Source of the DNA: Nitrosomonas sp. Is79A3
Lineage (GTDB): Bacteria > Pseudomonadota > Gammaproteobacteria > Burkholderiales > Nitrosomonadaceae
Assembly (NCBI RefSeq): GCF_000219585.1
Contig: NC_015731.1
Location: 1,488,001 to 1,552,000 of the forward strand
DNA: 64,000 nucleotides
Direction: 5' to 3'
Position 1 is the first letter of the stretch; the number at the start of each line of letters is the position of its first letter. The position numbers were made by a program, and so were the translations under genes. Below are positions 9,826 to 20,452 of this stretch, in pieces. Under the pieces are notes generated by a model. The model saw only the letters and a list, made by a program, of their open reading frames with translations. It was not told where the DNA came from and did no database searches.

Positions 9826-11160
9826 CTAACCAGGATTTGATGCATCAGAAAAAAACTTTTCTTTGCGCTTCAGTTCGTCAAAATAAAGCGGTTCATTGGG
9901 TTCGAGCTGATTGCCTAATTTCTGGATTTGTATCCAGATATCAGAAAATTCCCCCATGCGTTTAAAACGCCGGGCATTCTTTTTGAAATCTCTTTTGTTA
10001 TTTGACTTATAGAGTTGTTCGAATAACAGGAGCCAGCCAGGGATGTCGCGCTGGTTTGTTGCGAGTTGCTTCTGTAACAATTGAATCGCAGCATCCGGAT
10101 TGTCCTGTTCGATTAACGCGCGTGCTGCGGCTATCGTTTGACCGGATGCTTCGGGTGAATTCTCCGGTGAATTGGCTTGTTTGGTGTCATTCCGGCGCAA
10201 CAAGAGGGCTTCGTACCGGTACCGTTCTGCTGCATCGGGTAGCGATGCATCCGTGGATCGTGCAAATCTTTCTTTGATTTTATGGTGATTGCGTAACATC
10301 AAGATGAGGATCAGTAGCGCCAATAATAGCCCCAAAAGAAGTACGCTATCCGAGAGAAAAGTGAATTCCATCGAGGCATTGCTGCTGGTTTCATCTGGTC
10401 CTGCTGGATGGCTAAGTTGCTGGCCGTTAGATTCCGGCGGCGTTATTGTCTGTGCAACAGGCTGTGTGTTATCGGCGGCAGGCGTTGCTGTGTCTTGAAG
10501 AGGTTGTATGTTTTCTGCAAGCGGAGTGCTTGTGGTCCCGCTGGGTTGTACGTTGGGTGTTTCCATTTTTAATGCCAGCATGGATTGCATCGCGGCGATT
10601 TTTTTTTCGAGTGATGCGATGCGTTTTAATAATGCGTTGAGTTCGCTGGCTTCATTCTCGGCGATTTGCTCCAATTGCGCGATAAGCTTCAATGCCGGGT
10701 GACTATTATTTAAGCCGGATTTCCCGGTTTCCGGGGGGGCTGAATGTTTTGTATTGCTAAGATTGTTGGCTGGATTTGATTTCTTTGTCTTGACTGCCGG
10801 TTTTGCATAGGTGCTAATTGTTCTTAAATCCGGAATCTGAATGATGGATCCTGCGGGCACTGGTTGATAGGTGTCGCCAGGAAAGTGTTCCGGGTTGGTG
10901 TGAATAATTGCACGAATAAAATTGTCGCGTGCAGCAGGATCTTTAGGAAACATCAGGCGGGCGATCTGCATAATATCTTCGCCGGGCAGGATCTGCCATT
11001 GCATTCCGGATTTTGTAGCATTAGGGCTGGAGGCGGCATCAATCCCAGTTCGCGTACTATTTTCCTGAGCTGGATATGAAACAGGTACTTCAGCCTTAAC
11101 TAAAGTACCTGTCAAAAAGAGAATAATAAAAAATATTAATTTGCCGGAGAATGCTGCCAT
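9826..11160 (-). CDS. FimV-like LysM-domain inner membrane protein
   Basis: 444 residues. A signal peptide or anchor covers residues 1-23. Residues about 50-115 form a FimV-type LysM region (WQILPGEDIMQIARLMFP ending in IIQIPDLRTI). A Pro/Thr/Gln-rich linker with a short coiled coil near 155-190 follows, then one transmembrane helix near 268-290 (LLLGLLLALLILILML), and a cytoplasmic TPR-like C-terminus from about 340. This order (periplasmic LysM, membrane helix, cytoplasmic TPR) is that of FimV/HubP polar landmark proteins, though FimV is usually longer. A role in peptidoglycan-linked localisation is inferred. Confidence 0.75.
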   Translation of the reverse strand: MAAFSGKLIFFIILFLTGTLVKAEVPVSYPAQENSTRTGIDAASSPNATKSGMQWQILPGEDIMQIARLMFPKDPAARDNFIRAIIHTNPEHFPGDTYQPVPAGSIIQIPDLRTISTYAKPAVKTKKSNPANNLSNTKHSAPPETGKSGLNNSHPALKLIAQLEQIAENEASELNALLKRIASLEKKIAAMQSMLALKMETPNVQPSGTTSTPLAENIQPLQDTATPAADNTQPVAQTITPPESNGQQLSHPAGPDETSSNASMEFTFLSDSVLLLGLLLALLILILMLRNHHKIKERFARSTDASLPDAAERYRYEALLLRRNDTKQANSPENSPEASGQTIAAARALIEQDNPDAAIQLLQKQLATNQRDIPGWLLLFEQLYKSNNKRDFKKNARRFKRMGEFSDIWIQIQKLGNQLEPNEPLYFDELKRKEKFFSDASNPG

Positions 11161-11179
11161 CTAATTTTGAAACGTTTGT

Positions 11180-11629
11180 TTATTTGCAATATGTTGCAAT
11201 CGCTTTGTTGGCGTCTGCAATTTTTCTCTGCCGTGCATCATCATCGACAAAAACTATTCCACCCGCCCCATCAGGCACAGTTAAACGCGGTGAATCAGTA
11301 TATAGTCTAAGCTGTCCTTGCGCGTCTATACATTTTTTTTTGTTTTCTTCAGCCTTGGCTTGCTGTTTCACATCTTCTTCTTTTTTTTGCTGTTGACGTT
11401 TGTCAAACTCATGTCTTTCTTCGGTCAGGTTTTTAGATTTACTCGTTTCATTATTGCCGGCTGCAGGAGACGACTTGATATTTAATTTTCGTCCTTCCGT
11501 GGCTACTCCGGGTGGAGGCGGTACATCTGTGTATTGCGTTTTACCTTTTTCATCAACCCATTTATAAATTTGCGCGTTGACTGTGATACTGAATAGTACT
11601 ATTAATCCGCTAAATACAAAAATTCTCAT
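11180..11629 (-). CDS. DUF4124-domain envelope protein
   Basis: 149 residues from the ATG at 11629, picked because GGAG lies 8 bases upstream; a longer frame to 11683 lacks a site. Residues 1-20 are a signal peptide (MRIFVFSGLIVLFS, then NA). Residues about 21-45 give the DUF4124 signature IYKWVDEKGKTQYTDVPPPP. The middle is a charged, Gln/Lys/Glu-rich coiled coil, and a C-terminal piece carries two Cys, one of them in the last two residues. DUF4124 proteins are common periplasmic proteins of unknown function. Its start is 170 bases from guaB on the opposite strand. Confidence 0.8.
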   Translation of the reverse strand: MRIFVFSGLIVLFSITVNAQIYKWVDEKGKTQYTDVPPPPGVATEGRKLNIKSSPAAGNNETSKSKNLTEERHEFDKRQQQKKEEDVKQQAKAEENKKKCIDAQGQLRLYTDSPRLTVPDGAGGIVFVDDDARQRKIADANKAIATYCK

Positions 11630-11741
11630 TGTGTGCTCCAGAAATATATGTATCTGAAATACATCGGTATCGTATTTATGCAACTTGAAGATTTATCGCA
11701 TTAAATCATAATAATTGAAAATATGCTGCATTCTTGGCTGA

Positions 11742-13265
<1,524 letters not shown>

Positions 13266-13277
13266 GAATTCATCTTA

Positions 13278-14840
13278 ATGCATCAAAAAATTCTCATTCT
13301 GGACTTTGGTTCGCAGTACACACAGCTTATTGCCCGGCGTGTTCGTGAAGCAAACGTTTATTGCGAATTGCATCCTTATGATGTCAGCCCGGAATTTATC
13401 AAGGAATTCTCGCCCAAAGGAATCATACTTTCCGGCGGCCCTGCTTCGGTGACTGAAGATGAGACACCGCGCGCACCGCAAATTGTTTTCGAATTAAATA
13501 TACCGGTTTTGGGAATCTGCTATGGCATGCAAACCATGGCGGCGCAATTGGGCGGTACGGTAGAAAATGCAGCGGTGCGGGAATTCGGCTACGCAGAAAT
13601 ACAAACAACGCAAAGTGGTGTGTTATTTCAGGAAATTAAGGACCGCACGAATCCGGCTGGAAACAATGTTTTGGATGTCTGGATGAGTCATGGGGACAAA
13701 GTGGTTGCTTTACCTCCAGGATTCCAGGTGATGGCCCTTAATGCTGCCACGCCGATTGCCGCCATGGCAGATGACAAGCGGCAGTTTTATGGTATTCAGT
13801 TTCACCCTGAAGTTACACACACACTGCAAGGTAAAGCGATTATCGAGCGGTTTGTACACGATATTTGCGGGATTGGCCGGGATTGGAATATGCCGGGATA
13901 TGTCGATGAGGCGATCGGTAAGATTCGTGCAACTGTTGGAAAGGATCAAGTAATCCTGGGTTTATCCGGCGGTGTAGACTCATCTGTGGCTGCTGCATTA
14001 ATCCATCGTGCCATTGGTGATCAACTCACTTGTGTGTTTGTGGACAATGGTCTGTTACGTGCCAATGAAGCCAAACAAGTGATGGAAACTTTTGCCAGTA
14101 ACCTGACCGTGAAAGTAATTCATATTGACGCCAGCCGTGATTTTTACCGGAATCTTCTAGGTATTACCGATCCGGAAACCAAGCGAAAGATTATTGGGCG
14201 GGAATTTGTTGAAGTATTTCAGCGCGAATCGGCAAAGATAAGCGATGCTAAATGGCTGGCACAAGGTACTATTTATCCCGATGTGATTGAGTCTGCCGGG
14301 GGAAAAACCAAGAAAGCAAACACAATCAAATCGCATCACAATGTCGGCGGGTTACCGGAAACACTTCATCTGAAATTACTCGAGCCGTTACGTGAGCTTT
14401 TCAAGGACGAAGTGCGTGAATTGGGGCTGGCACTTGGCTTGCCGCGCGAAATGGTATTTCGTCACCCGTTCCCCGGACCCGGCTTAGGCGTGCGCATACT
14501 CGGTGAAGTGAAATACGAATACGCCGAATTACTAAGACAAGCAGATCAAATCTTTATCGAAGAATTGCAACGCTCCGGCTGGTACGAGAAAACATCGCAG
14601 GCATTTGCGGTTTTTCTGCCTGTAAAGTCGGTGGGTGTGATGGGGGATGGGCGCACTTATGAATACGTTATAGCCCTCAGAGCGGTGCAAACCCAGGATT
14701 TCATGACCGCCAACTGGGCGGAACTGCCATACTCGTTATTAAGCAAGGTTTCCAACCGGATTATCAACGAAATTCGTGGTATCAATCGTGTCGTCTACGA
14801 TATTTCCGGTAAGCCACCAGCGACAATTGAGTGGGAATGA
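13278..14840 (+). CDS. guaA: GMP synthase (glutamine-hydrolysing)
   Basis: 520 residues. It aminates XMP to GMP using glutamine and ATP. The N-terminal class I amidotransferase has GICYGMQ with Cys near residue 81 and the His-Glu pair in FHPEVTHT. The synthetase part begins with the PP-loop LSGGVDSSV near residue 230. The C-terminal dimerisation domain ends in PPATIEWE, the conserved end of GuaA. It is intact, although a prophage integrase lies 350 bases downstream. If the phage attachment core overlaps this end, integration has rebuilt the last codons. Confidence 0.97.
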   Translation: MHQKILILDFGSQYTQLIARRVREANVYCELHPYDVSPEFIKEFSPKGIILSGGPASVTEDETPRAPQIVFELNIPVLGICYGMQTMAAQLGGTVENAAVREFGYAEIQTTQSGVLFQEIKDRTNPAGNNVLDVWMSHGDKVVALPPGFQVMALNAATPIAAMADDKRQFYGIQFHPEVTHTLQGKAIIERFVHDICGIGRDWNMPGYVDEAIGKIRATVGKDQVILGLSGGVDSSVAAALIHRAIGDQLTCVFVDNGLLRANEAKQVMETFASNLTVKVIHIDASRDFYRNLLGITDPETKRKIIGREFVEVFQRESAKISDAKWLAQGTIYPDVIESAGGKTKKANTIKSHHNVGGLPETLHLKLLEPLRELFKDEVRELGLALGLPREMVFRHPFPGPGLGVRILGEVKYEYAELLRQADQIFIEELQRSGWYEKTSQAFAVFLPVKSVGVMGDGRTYEYVIALRAVQTQDFMTANWAELPYSLLSKVSNRIINEIRGINRVVYDISGKPPATIEWE

Positions 14841-14887
14841 TTGTATGTCTCGCAATGCCTAGCACAGAACTGTAACAACTCTCTCCA

Positions 14888-14911
14888 AACCCGCTCCAGT
14901 GCGGGTTTTTT
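14888..14911 (+). terminator. Rho-independent terminator of guaBA
   Basis: Stem AACCCGC (14888-14894) pairs with GCGGGTT (14901-14907) around a 6-base loop and is followed by a run of T. It lies 48 bases after the guaA stop. Confidence 0.9.
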
Positions 14912-15190
14912 GTTCATTGCGTCTGGTAATATCATGCACAAGAAAGCATCCTCAAGAAAGTTTTATGTATGGTTTACTCGATGGTATGATTCATCTTTAA
15001 GTCTAAAGTATCCATCAATACCATCCGTTGATATCTCGGATAATCATGGTATTGATATGTAATAAATCATTCATTAACAGTAACTTAAATATACTTTTTC
15101 GGTTTTAAAAATCATGGTATTAAAAGACTGATTGATGCCATTAATTGAGATGTATATATAACTTAATGGACTGAATAATAAGGATATAAA
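14912..15190. other. Candidate attL region with repeated arm-like sites
   Basis: No gene fits here. AATCATGGTATT occurs twice as a direct repeat (15042-15053 and 15110-15121). ATCAATACCA (15014-15023) is the inverse of TGGTATTGAT (15047-15056). Such clustered direct and inverted short repeats beside an integrase gene are what arm-type integrase sites look like. The core crossover site is probably nearer the guaA stop, and a second copy would be expected at the right prophage end. AAGGA at 15180-15184 serves the integrase start. Confidence 0.45.
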
Positions 15191-16387
15191 TTGCTGACTG
15201 ATACCAAGCTACGAAATCTAAAGCCCCAGGAAAAGATGTACAAAGTGTCTGATCGTGATGGTTTGTATGTTGCGGTTACAAAATCAGGTGGCATTTCATT
15301 CCGGTATAACTACACATTTAACGGCAGGCAGGAAACTATCACTTTCGGGAAATACGGAATAGGCGGCATTACATTGGCTGATGCGCGCACGATGTTGCAT
15401 GAGGCGAAGCGCATTATAGCATCAGGGAAATCACCGGCAAAAGAGAAGGCGAGATCCAAAAAACATGATAAAGGTGCCAAAACATTCGGAGATTGGGCGA
15501 CAAAATGGTTAAAAAGTGCAGAGATGGCCGACTCAACGCGCGATATGCGCAGGGCGTGTTACGAGCGTGAGCTAAAAAATACGTTCGGGAATAAATTACT
15601 GTCCGAGATCAATCACGATGATTTGCGTTCCTTGTGCGACAAAATAGTTGAGCGCGGTGCGCCAGCTACGGCTATTCATTCGCGCGAAATTGTAATGCAG
15701 GTTTTTAGATGGGCAAATGAGCGTGGCCAGAATGTGATAAACCCGGCTGATATGGTGCGCCCAAGAACTATAGCCGTATTCCAGCCACGGGAACGCGCTT
15801 TATCCCCAGATGAGATCGGATTGATGTACGAATACCTTGACAAGGTGGCTGCCGGTCCTCAATTTCGTGTGGCATGTAAGCTGCTTTTATTAACAATGGT
15901 TCGCAAAAGTGAATTAACAAATGCCAAATGGACTGAAATCAATTTTACTGATGCGCTTTGGACAATACCGAAAGAGCGCATGAAACTACGCCGCGCGCAC
16001 CTTGTCTTTTTATCAAACCAGACTTTGGATATATTTATTGCGCTAAAAACTTTTGCTGGCGGATCTGAATATGTGCTGCCTTCGCGCTACGATGCAAATG
16101 CACCGATGAGTGACGCTACATTGAACCGTGTTCTTGAGTTGGTATATAAGGCGGCTCAGAAGGATGGCAAGTCATTGGAAAAATTTGGGCCTCACGATCT
16201 GAGAAGAACAGCCAGCACGCTATTGCATGAAGCAGAATACAACACGGATTGGATTGAGAAGTGCCTGGCTCATGAACAACGTGGTACCCGGCTTGTTTAC
16301 AACAAAGCCGAGTATCGTGAGCAACGCACAGCCATGATGCAGGATTGGGCAGACATGATTGATGGTTGGACTATCAAGAAGCGATAA
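15191..16387 (+). CDS. int: P4-type tyrosine integrase
   Basis: 398 residues from a TTG start with AAGGA just upstream. The N-terminal ~85 residues are the DUF4102 arm-binding domain (LTDTKLRNLKP, then YVAVTKSGG). A core-binding domain covers about 100-200. The catalytic domain shows Arg in MVRKSELTNAKW, HDLRR for the H-x-x-R pair, HEQRGTR, and the nucleophile Tyr in LVYNKAEY. It recombines phage and host attachment sites. It starts 350 bases past guaA and points away from it. Its 3' end overlaps the convergent AlpA-like gene by 14 bases. Confidence 0.95.
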   Translation: MLTDTKLRNLKPQEKMYKVSDRDGLYVAVTKSGGISFRYNYTFNGRQETITFGKYGIGGITLADARTMLHEAKRIIASGKSPAKEKARSKKHDKGAKTFGDWATKWLKSAEMADSTRDMRRACYERELKNTFGNKLLSEINHDDLRSLCDKIVERGAPATAIHSREIVMQVFRWANERGQNVINPADMVRPRTIAVFQPRERALSPDEIGLMYEYLDKVAAGPQFRVACKLLLLTMVRKSELTNAKWTEINFTDALWTIPKERMKLRRAHLVFLSNQTLDIFIALKTFAGGSEYVLPSRYDANAPMSDATLNRVLELVYKAAQKDGKSLEKFGPHDLRRTASTLLHEAEYNTDWIEKCLAHEQRGTRLVYNKAEYREQRTAMMQDWADMIDGWTIKKR

Positions 16388-16607
16388 CCGTTCTTCCAGG
16401 GCGCGTAGCCTCTTTGCCAGATTCCTGACGTTCATTAATCCAAGCCTCTACATCAGCCAGAACCCATGCTACATTCCGACTTGTAAGAGCGATCCTCTTC
16501 GGAAAATCGCCGCGTTTCTCCATGTTATAAATGGCTTTCTCAGACAGCGGTATGAGTGAAAGTAATGTTTTTTTGTTAATTAGTTTCTTCATTAATATAT
16601 CCGTCAT
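16374..16607 (-). CDS. AlpA-family excisionase/regulator
   Basis: 77 residues (a start at 16592 would give 72). It has the AlpA/MerR-type winged helix: LLSLIPLSEKAIYNMEKRG, then FPKRIALTSRNVAWVLADVEAWI, and ends in a basic tail. Such proteins bind attachment sites to direct excision or activate the integrase promoter. It is the last gene of the leftward early operon and converges on the integrase. Excisionase is therefore the most likely role. Confidence 0.8.
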   Translation of the reverse strand: MTDILMKKLINKKTLLSLIPLSEKAIYNMEKRGDFPKRIALTSRNVAWVLADVEAWINERQESGKEATRPGRTVIAS

Positions 16608-16621
16608 ATAAATTGCCTGTA

Positions 16622-16846
16622 TTAATTAATCGTTACGTTGCTATTTGAAACCTGTTCGCCGTTGATAAGAACTCTTCGGCCTTTATTCCATTCTGCAATT
16701 GCCTTCATTGCAGTCATTCTTGCCGGACCTGAAGTCTTGCAGCTGCTGCAGCCAGCAACTACAAGACCAAGTACGCTATTTCTAATATTTAATATCGAAG
16801 GTTCATTACCGCATTCGCATTGCACAAATTCAAACTTATTTGGCAT
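16622..16846 (-). CDS. Lar-like zinc-ribbon protein
   Basis: 74 residues. C-x-C near the start (CECG) and C-x-x-C in the middle (CSSCKTSGP) are followed by AIAEWNKG. This layout, with a C-terminal A-I-x-x-W-N motif, is that of Lar-type restriction alleviation and related phage zinc-ribbon proteins. A role in countering host type I restriction is possible but inferred. GAGG and AGGA precede the start. Confidence 0.5.
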   Translation of the reverse strand: MPNKFEFVQCECGNEPSILNIRNSVLGLVVAGCSSCKTSGPARMTAMKAIAEWNKGRRVLINGEQVSNSNVTIN

Positions 16847-16848
16847 TC

Positions 16849-17175
16849 CTAAACCTCATTAGCAATCTTCAGCAAAACCGCTGCGTGACATTCATCCTCT
16901 TGATACATTTCATGAGGAGTAGGGCACCAACACGCTAAATTCTTCCCGGCAAGTTGCATTCTTGCGGCGATAATCAATTTATCGTTGTGTTGAGCGAACG
17001 ATCGGTAAAGAACAAAAGCATGTCGTCTATCTTGAACCATAGCGCCAGGTATAAATGGATTCTCTTTCCCGATAACGAATGGATTGCCCCATTTTGTCGT
17101 GCGGTCCACCTTCACCGTGTTTTCCGGCATACGCCAGCCTTTGGTACGTTTAAGCTGAACTCGCTGTAGCTTCAT
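16849..17175 (-). CDS. DUF4326-domain phage protein
   Basis: 108 residues from the ATG at 17175, which overlaps the TAA of the upstream gene (TAATG), a sign of coupled translation; a longer frame to 17232 is unlikely. The DUF4326 signature is clear: KWGNPFVIG near the start, a YRSF segment in the middle and GKNLACWCP followed by CHAAVLLKIANE. Family function is unknown. The C-W-C and C-H residues suggest a metal or cofactor site. Confidence 0.8.
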   Translation of the reverse strand: MKLQRVQLKRTKGWRMPENTVKVDRTTKWGNPFVIGKENPFIPGAMVQDRRHAFVLYRSFAQHNDKLIIAARMQLAGKNLACWCPTPHEMYQEDECHAAVLLKIANEV

Positions 17176-17387
17176 TATTCGATTGCCTTTACCCAACGTG
17201 GGCTTTTGTTGTCGCCGGTTATGCGATTCCACTGTTTGTAATACGCGGTCACCTCATGCCGTAGAATCACATCGTTTTCGTTGCTATGAGCGATTGATTC
17301 TAGTTCTTTCAGCATTGCCCAGAATGTTCCTAGTACGCCTTCTTGCTCGTTTTCAGGTATATGCTTTAAGTCAGGCATTTTTATCAT
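17175..17387 (-). CDS. Small phage protein, unrecognised
   Basis: 70 residues (or 67 from the ATG at 17378). Acidic and helical in character, with a Trp pair (YYKQWNR, then RWVK) at the end. It overlaps the gene before and touches the gene after, so it belongs to the early operon. No domain recognised. Confidence 0.6.
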   Translation of the reverse strand: MIKMPDLKHIPENEQEGVLGTFWAMLKELESIAHSNENDVILRHEVTAYYKQWNRITGDNKSPRWVKAIE

Positions 17388-17598
17388 CCTTCGATTCTTC
17401 CTGCTTTTCTTCGAACATTAGAAAGTTACTTTCCCCTGTCGGATCTGGATATTTGTACGCTGACTTGCAATCAGCGAAGCTTTCACCGCATGGCTGCAGG
17501 TCACTTAATTCACAGCCACATTCCGCATCACCGTTCACAAGTCCATCAAAACCGTTATCAACCAAGTGCTGTTTAATTATTTCAATTACTGATGACAT
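17371..17598 (-). CDS. Small Cys-containing phage protein
   Basis: 75 residues with GAGG 6 bases before the ATG. The centre holds CGCELSDLQPCGE and a later Cys (DCKSAY), a pattern I recall from small early proteins of temperate phages without known function. It may bind zinc. Ends overlap both neighbours. Confidence 0.6.
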   Translation of the reverse strand: MSSVIEIIKQHLVDNGFDGLVNGDAECGCELSDLQPCGESFADCKSAYKYPDPTGESNFLMFEEKQEESKDDKNA

Positions 17599-17770
17599 CT
17601 TTAACCTCGCCCTTTAATTCTTTCATTTTTGCCAGGACTTGCTCTATTTCTTCAATCGAATTACCGTTAAAAATAACATCGTCAGGCAGCACGATGATGT
17701 ATCCAGAAAAGGTTTTTCCTCTGAAAACCTGGACAACGTCGCTTTTCTTTTCACCGAAATTAATAGCCAT
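17582..17770 (-). CDS. Small phage protein, unrecognised
   Basis: 62 residues with a beta-rich first half (VVQVFRGKTFSGYIIVLPDD) and a charged helical end. It overlaps the genes on both sides by 11-17 bases. No family recognised. Confidence 0.55.
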   Translation of the reverse strand: MAINFGEKKSDVVQVFRGKTFSGYIIVLPDDVIFNGNSIEEIEQVLAKMKELKGEVKDVISN

Positions 17771-17906
17771 CTTCCAGCCTTAGTTCCTCAGTTTGATAGC
17801 AGTTGCACGCAGGGCATTTAGTGATTGAAGTTTCCGGTTTCCAGATATAACCGCAGCCCCAACATTTTCTTGGAGTTTTATAATTCGGTATTATTTTAAG
17901 AGTCAT
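17760..17906 (-). CDS. 48-residue zinc-ribbon protein
   Basis: A short frame with AAGGTGAT 7 bases before its ATG at 17906. The product has two C-x-x-C pairs, CWGCGY and CPACNC, separated by about 17 residues, a rubredoxin-like zinc ribbon. Its stop overlaps the start of the next gene. It is probably a small DNA- or protein-binding early protein. Confidence 0.65.
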   Translation of the reverse strand: MTLKIIPNYKTPRKCWGCGYIWKPETSITKCPACNCYQTEELRLEDGY

Positions 17907-17929
17907 TTTGATATCACCTTAAATTCCAG

Positions 17930-18304
17930 CTATCTACCCATCATCGAATTAACTATCCTGAAAGTTTCAGCCAACAATTCTTTGTTGCGCTCAACTCGTT
18001 CAGCATTCCTTTTTGCTTTTTCCGTCCTGCGCTTTTCTATATTTTCAGGTTTCCAATATGTGGCTTTGCGCTTGGCATTCGCAGCTTCCCTCTTGATGCG
18101 TTTTTGCTCAGACAGATTCCATTCTCTGTCTGCCTCAATGGATCTTTCCACCTCGTATCCCATGTCGCACGATTTACAAAGCGCATACTCGATCTGGTTG
18201 TGAATTGTCGGGACAACGCAGCAATCTTCACAAACCGGTTCTTCACAGTCCCGGCACGTCAAATCTGTCTCTGATTCACACGTGTGGCATGGGACGATAT
18301 TCAT
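17930..18304 (-). CDS. Cys-rich zinc-finger phage protein
   Basis: 124 residues. Residues 1-45 hold many Cys in paired arrangement (CHTCESE, CRDCEEPVCEDCC, CKSCDMG), resembling a B-box or treble-clef zinc finger. The rest is a strongly charged Lys/Arg/Glu coiled coil. Function unknown; nucleic-acid or protein binding is inferred. Confidence 0.6.
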   Translation of the reverse strand: MNIVPCHTCESETDLTCRDCEEPVCEDCCVVPTIHNQIEYALCKSCDMGYEVERSIEADREWNLSEQKRIKREAANAKRKATYWKPENIEKRRTEKAKRNAERVERNKELLAETFRIVNSMMGR

Positions 18305-18346
18305 ATCATTGGCGAACTAAATAATATTGGATGCTCTTTGACCTGA

Positions 18347-18874
18347 TTACCCATATTCAGCTTCCAATTTAGCTAGGTTTGCTTTCGACTCATCAAGCAT
18401 TTTTATTCTTTCAGATAATTCAATTTCTGCCCGTTTTATTGCCTCTCCAATAAATTTTATATCCGTAGCAGCGCTACATTTCGCCTCCGCCACAATAAAT
18501 TCTCTGTCAGTTGAATATGTGTTCTCATACATCAAATCGCCGTCATGAGTAACGTTCGGCCATCCAGGAATCTCGCATTGCTTTTCGATAATTTCCCCAC
18601 CGTCATAGGTATAAACCGTGATCGATTTATCGAATTTGTCCTCAGATTTAACTAGACTCTCTAGCATTAAGAGATCGCTATTCATTTCTTTAAGATACCG
18701 CCCAAGATTGCCGCTTTCATTGTCAGAAATAAGTGAACTTTTCTTAATTAACTTCCCGTCCAAACCAATTACAATCAATTCACTGGCGTATTGTGATCCT
18801 ATGCAGATACCTTCATCAGTCACGTGCACGATATGCTCAATGCGGTAATGCTCTTTTACGTTTTTCCAGCCCAT
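18347..18874 (-). CDS. Phage protein with N-terminal beta repeats and C-terminal coiled coil
   Basis: 175 residues from the ATG at 18874, which has AGGAGAG 5 bases upstream; the frame extends to 19015 but that part lies inside ssb. The first ~110 residues are strand-rich (HIVHVTDEGICIGSQY, then ELIVIGLDGKLI), like a few propeller blades. The last 45 residues are a helical coiled coil. It follows ssb by 19 bases. No family recognised. Confidence 0.6.
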   Translation of the reverse strand: MGWKNVKEHYRIEHIVHVTDEGICIGSQYASELIVIGLDGKLIKKSSLISDNESGNLGRYLKEMNSDLLMLESLVKSEDKFDKSITVYTYDGGEIIEKQCEIPGWPNVTHDGDLMYENTYSTDREFIVAEAKCSAATDIKFIGEAIKRAEIELSERIKMLDESKANLAKLEAEYG

Positions 18875-18893
18875 ATAGCTCTCCTGGTACCCG

Positions 18894-19358
18894 CTAGAAC
18901 GGGATATCATCATCCATGTCATCAAACCCGGTTCCTGCCGGTGTGCGGCTCTTGGACCCGGCTGGCGCGGATGATCTGCTTTGCTCAAAACCATCATCAT
19001 TCCCAGAATCACCACGATCTGATCTACCGCCGCTACCCAACATCTTCATGTCATTTGCAATGATGTCTGTGGTGTAGCGTTCCACACCACTTTTGTCAGT
19101 CCATTTCCGGGTTTCAAGCCTGCCTTCGATGTAAACAGGCTTGCCTTTCTTCAGGTATTCGCCTGCGATTTCAGCCAGTTTTCTGTAGAACGTAACGCGA
19201 TGCCACTCAGTTTTTTCTTGCTTCTCGCCGTTTTTGTCTTTCCAGGTGTCTGTCGTTGCTATGGTGATATTAGTAATAGCATCGCCGTTCGACATGTAGC
19301 GAGTTTCTGGGTCTTTGCCCAAGTTACCAATGAGTATTACTTTATTTACTGATGCCAT
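18894..19358 (-). CDS. ssb: Single-stranded DNA-binding protein
   Basis: 154 residues from the ATG at 19358 (GGAG 8 bases upstream). The OB-fold is clear: [18 protein letters not shown], then [16 protein letters not shown] and [14 protein letters not shown] Gly/Ser/Asp-rich linker ends in the acidic DDDIPF tip that recruits partner proteins. It coats single-stranded DNA in phage replication and recombination. It lies in the same operon as the RecT-like, RdgC and SMC-like genes. Confidence 0.96.
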   Translation of the reverse strand: MASVNKVILIGNLGKDPETRYMSNGDAITNITIATTDTWKDKNGEKQEKTEWHRVTFYRKLAEIAGEYLKKGKPVYIEGRLETRKWTDKSGVERYTTDIIANDMKMLGSGGRSDRGDSGNDDGFEQSRSSAPAGSKSRTPAGTGFDDMDDDIPF

Positions 19359-19596
19359 TGCCAGACTCCGATTCGTCATTAATAAACTTGATCATAGTTG
19401 GCGGTGGGGTAAGCACAGTCCCATCCGGCATTTCTACAATTGCAACGCTGTAATTACTAAATCCTTTCTCATCTTCCTCGATAGCCAGGCCGAATTGGAT
19501 AAAAACTCCGATTCCATATTCAATTTTTTCGTATCGATTTGGAGTTCCGCTATACCGACCCTCATAAACAATTACTTTTCTATGTTGTGCGCTCAT
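19342..19596 (-). CDS. Small phage protein upstream of ssb, unrecognised
   Basis: 84 residues with a strand-rich middle ([15 protein letters not shown], then [13 protein letters not shown]). Its end overlaps the ssb start by 17 bases, and its start overlaps the end of the preceding gene by 4 bases. No domain recognised. Confidence 0.55.
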   Translation of the reverse strand: MSAQHRKVIVYEGRYSGTPNRYEKIEYGIGVFIQFGLAIEEDEKGFSNYSVAIVEMPDGTVLTPPPTMIKFINDESESGNGISK

Positions 19597-19865
19597 GATT
19601 TATCCTTCGTATACTTACCCCAACCATTCCAGCGTTGATTGAAATCGTTAATAGCTTCTGCTGGTGTATCACCAAAGCCGCACACGCCTTCTTGTATATT
19701 GTCGCCATATAAAGCGCACCATGCATTTCCATCAGGAAAAACCTTTGGCCGATAAATTGCGCTTGGGCTTTGATAGTCGCATATTGCTTGCTGTATGCTG
19801 TGCTGCACCATTAATGCAGCGTGACTGATTGCATTCATGGCCATACTTGAGTGTTGATCGTTCAT
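19593..19865 (-). CDS. Phage protein of HicB-like size, unrecognised
   Basis: 90 residues from the ATG at 19865 (AAAGGA upstream); the frame extends to 19898. The second half (WCALYGDNIQEGVCGFGDT, then PAEAINDFNQRW) resembles the strand-then-helix of HicB-type domains, where a G-x-G-x-T-P-x-E-A-x-x-x-F motif is common. No HicA partner is adjacent. A partial-match call only. Confidence 0.5.
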   Translation of the reverse strand: MNDQHSSMAMNAISHAALMVQHSIQQAICDYQSPSAIYRPKVFPDGNAWCALYGDNIQEGVCGFGDTPAEAINDFNQRWNGWGKYTKDKS

Positions 19866-19875
19866 AATTAATCCT

Positions 19876-20256
19876 TTAGGGTCTGTTACCGCAGTCACAT
19901 TTCTTGCAAGGTGCTGAGTAATATTCGATCTCGCTCATAAAAACACCGCAGCCGTGACACCTGTACCGTTCATTCTTTGGTCTCTGAGGTTTTATCAACG
20001 CGATCCCGGTATCCTTCAATGCCTCTTCAACCGAAACATACTGAACATCAACAGCTGGCCGTGTCTTTGCATCGATGTAATCCTTCGGCCAAGGTATATC
20101 GGTTTCCCGGCATTGGTGCTGTCTTACAGCTTCATCTTTCGTGTAAACATGGGCTTCGCGTAAATTGGTTGTGTATCCCTTGCCGTCTTTCTTCCAGAAA
20201 AGCATGTCGTTGCCGACAAATGATCTGCTGTCTTGCAGGTAATATTCGTTATGCAT
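19876..20256 (-). CDS. Phage protein with C-terminal zinc ribbon
   Basis: 126 residues from the ATG at 20256, which overlaps the stop of the upstream gene; the frame extends to 20286. The N-terminus (MLFWKKDGKGYTTNL, then EAHVYTKDEA) looks like a small domain common in phage early proteins. The C-terminus has two C-x-x-C pairs, CHGCG and CKKC, plus one more Cys. Function unknown. Confidence 0.55.
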   Translation of the reverse strand: MHNEYYLQDSRSFVGNDMLFWKKDGKGYTTNLREAHVYTKDEAVRQHQCRETDIPWPKDYIDAKTRPAVDVQYVSVEEALKDTGIALIKPQRPKNERYRCHGCGVFMSEIEYYSAPCKKCDCGNRP

Positions 20257-20452
20257 TCTCAGTAACCTTTTCCCAGATATCCTCAAGCTTCTCGATCTGC
20301 CGTTCGCTCAAATTCCGACCTTCATCAATCTGATTGCGTATCGAATCAATAAAATCACATTCCCAATCGTTAAGTAGCGATTCATTGAACTCGCACTCTT
20401 CAACCATCTTTAAGTGATCATTATCAAAATCAGGCATTCTTATTGTCTCCAT
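20249..20452 (-). CDS. Small acidic helical phage protein
   Basis: 67 residues (62 from a second ATG). The core NDWECDFIDSIRNQIDEGRN followed by LSERQIEKLEDIWEKV is a type I recall from many phage replication operons, of unknown function. It overlaps both neighbours. Confidence 0.6.
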   Translation of the reverse strand: METIRMPDFDNDHLKMVEECEFNESLLNDWECDFIDSIRNQIDEGRNLSERQIEKLEDIWEKVTENA

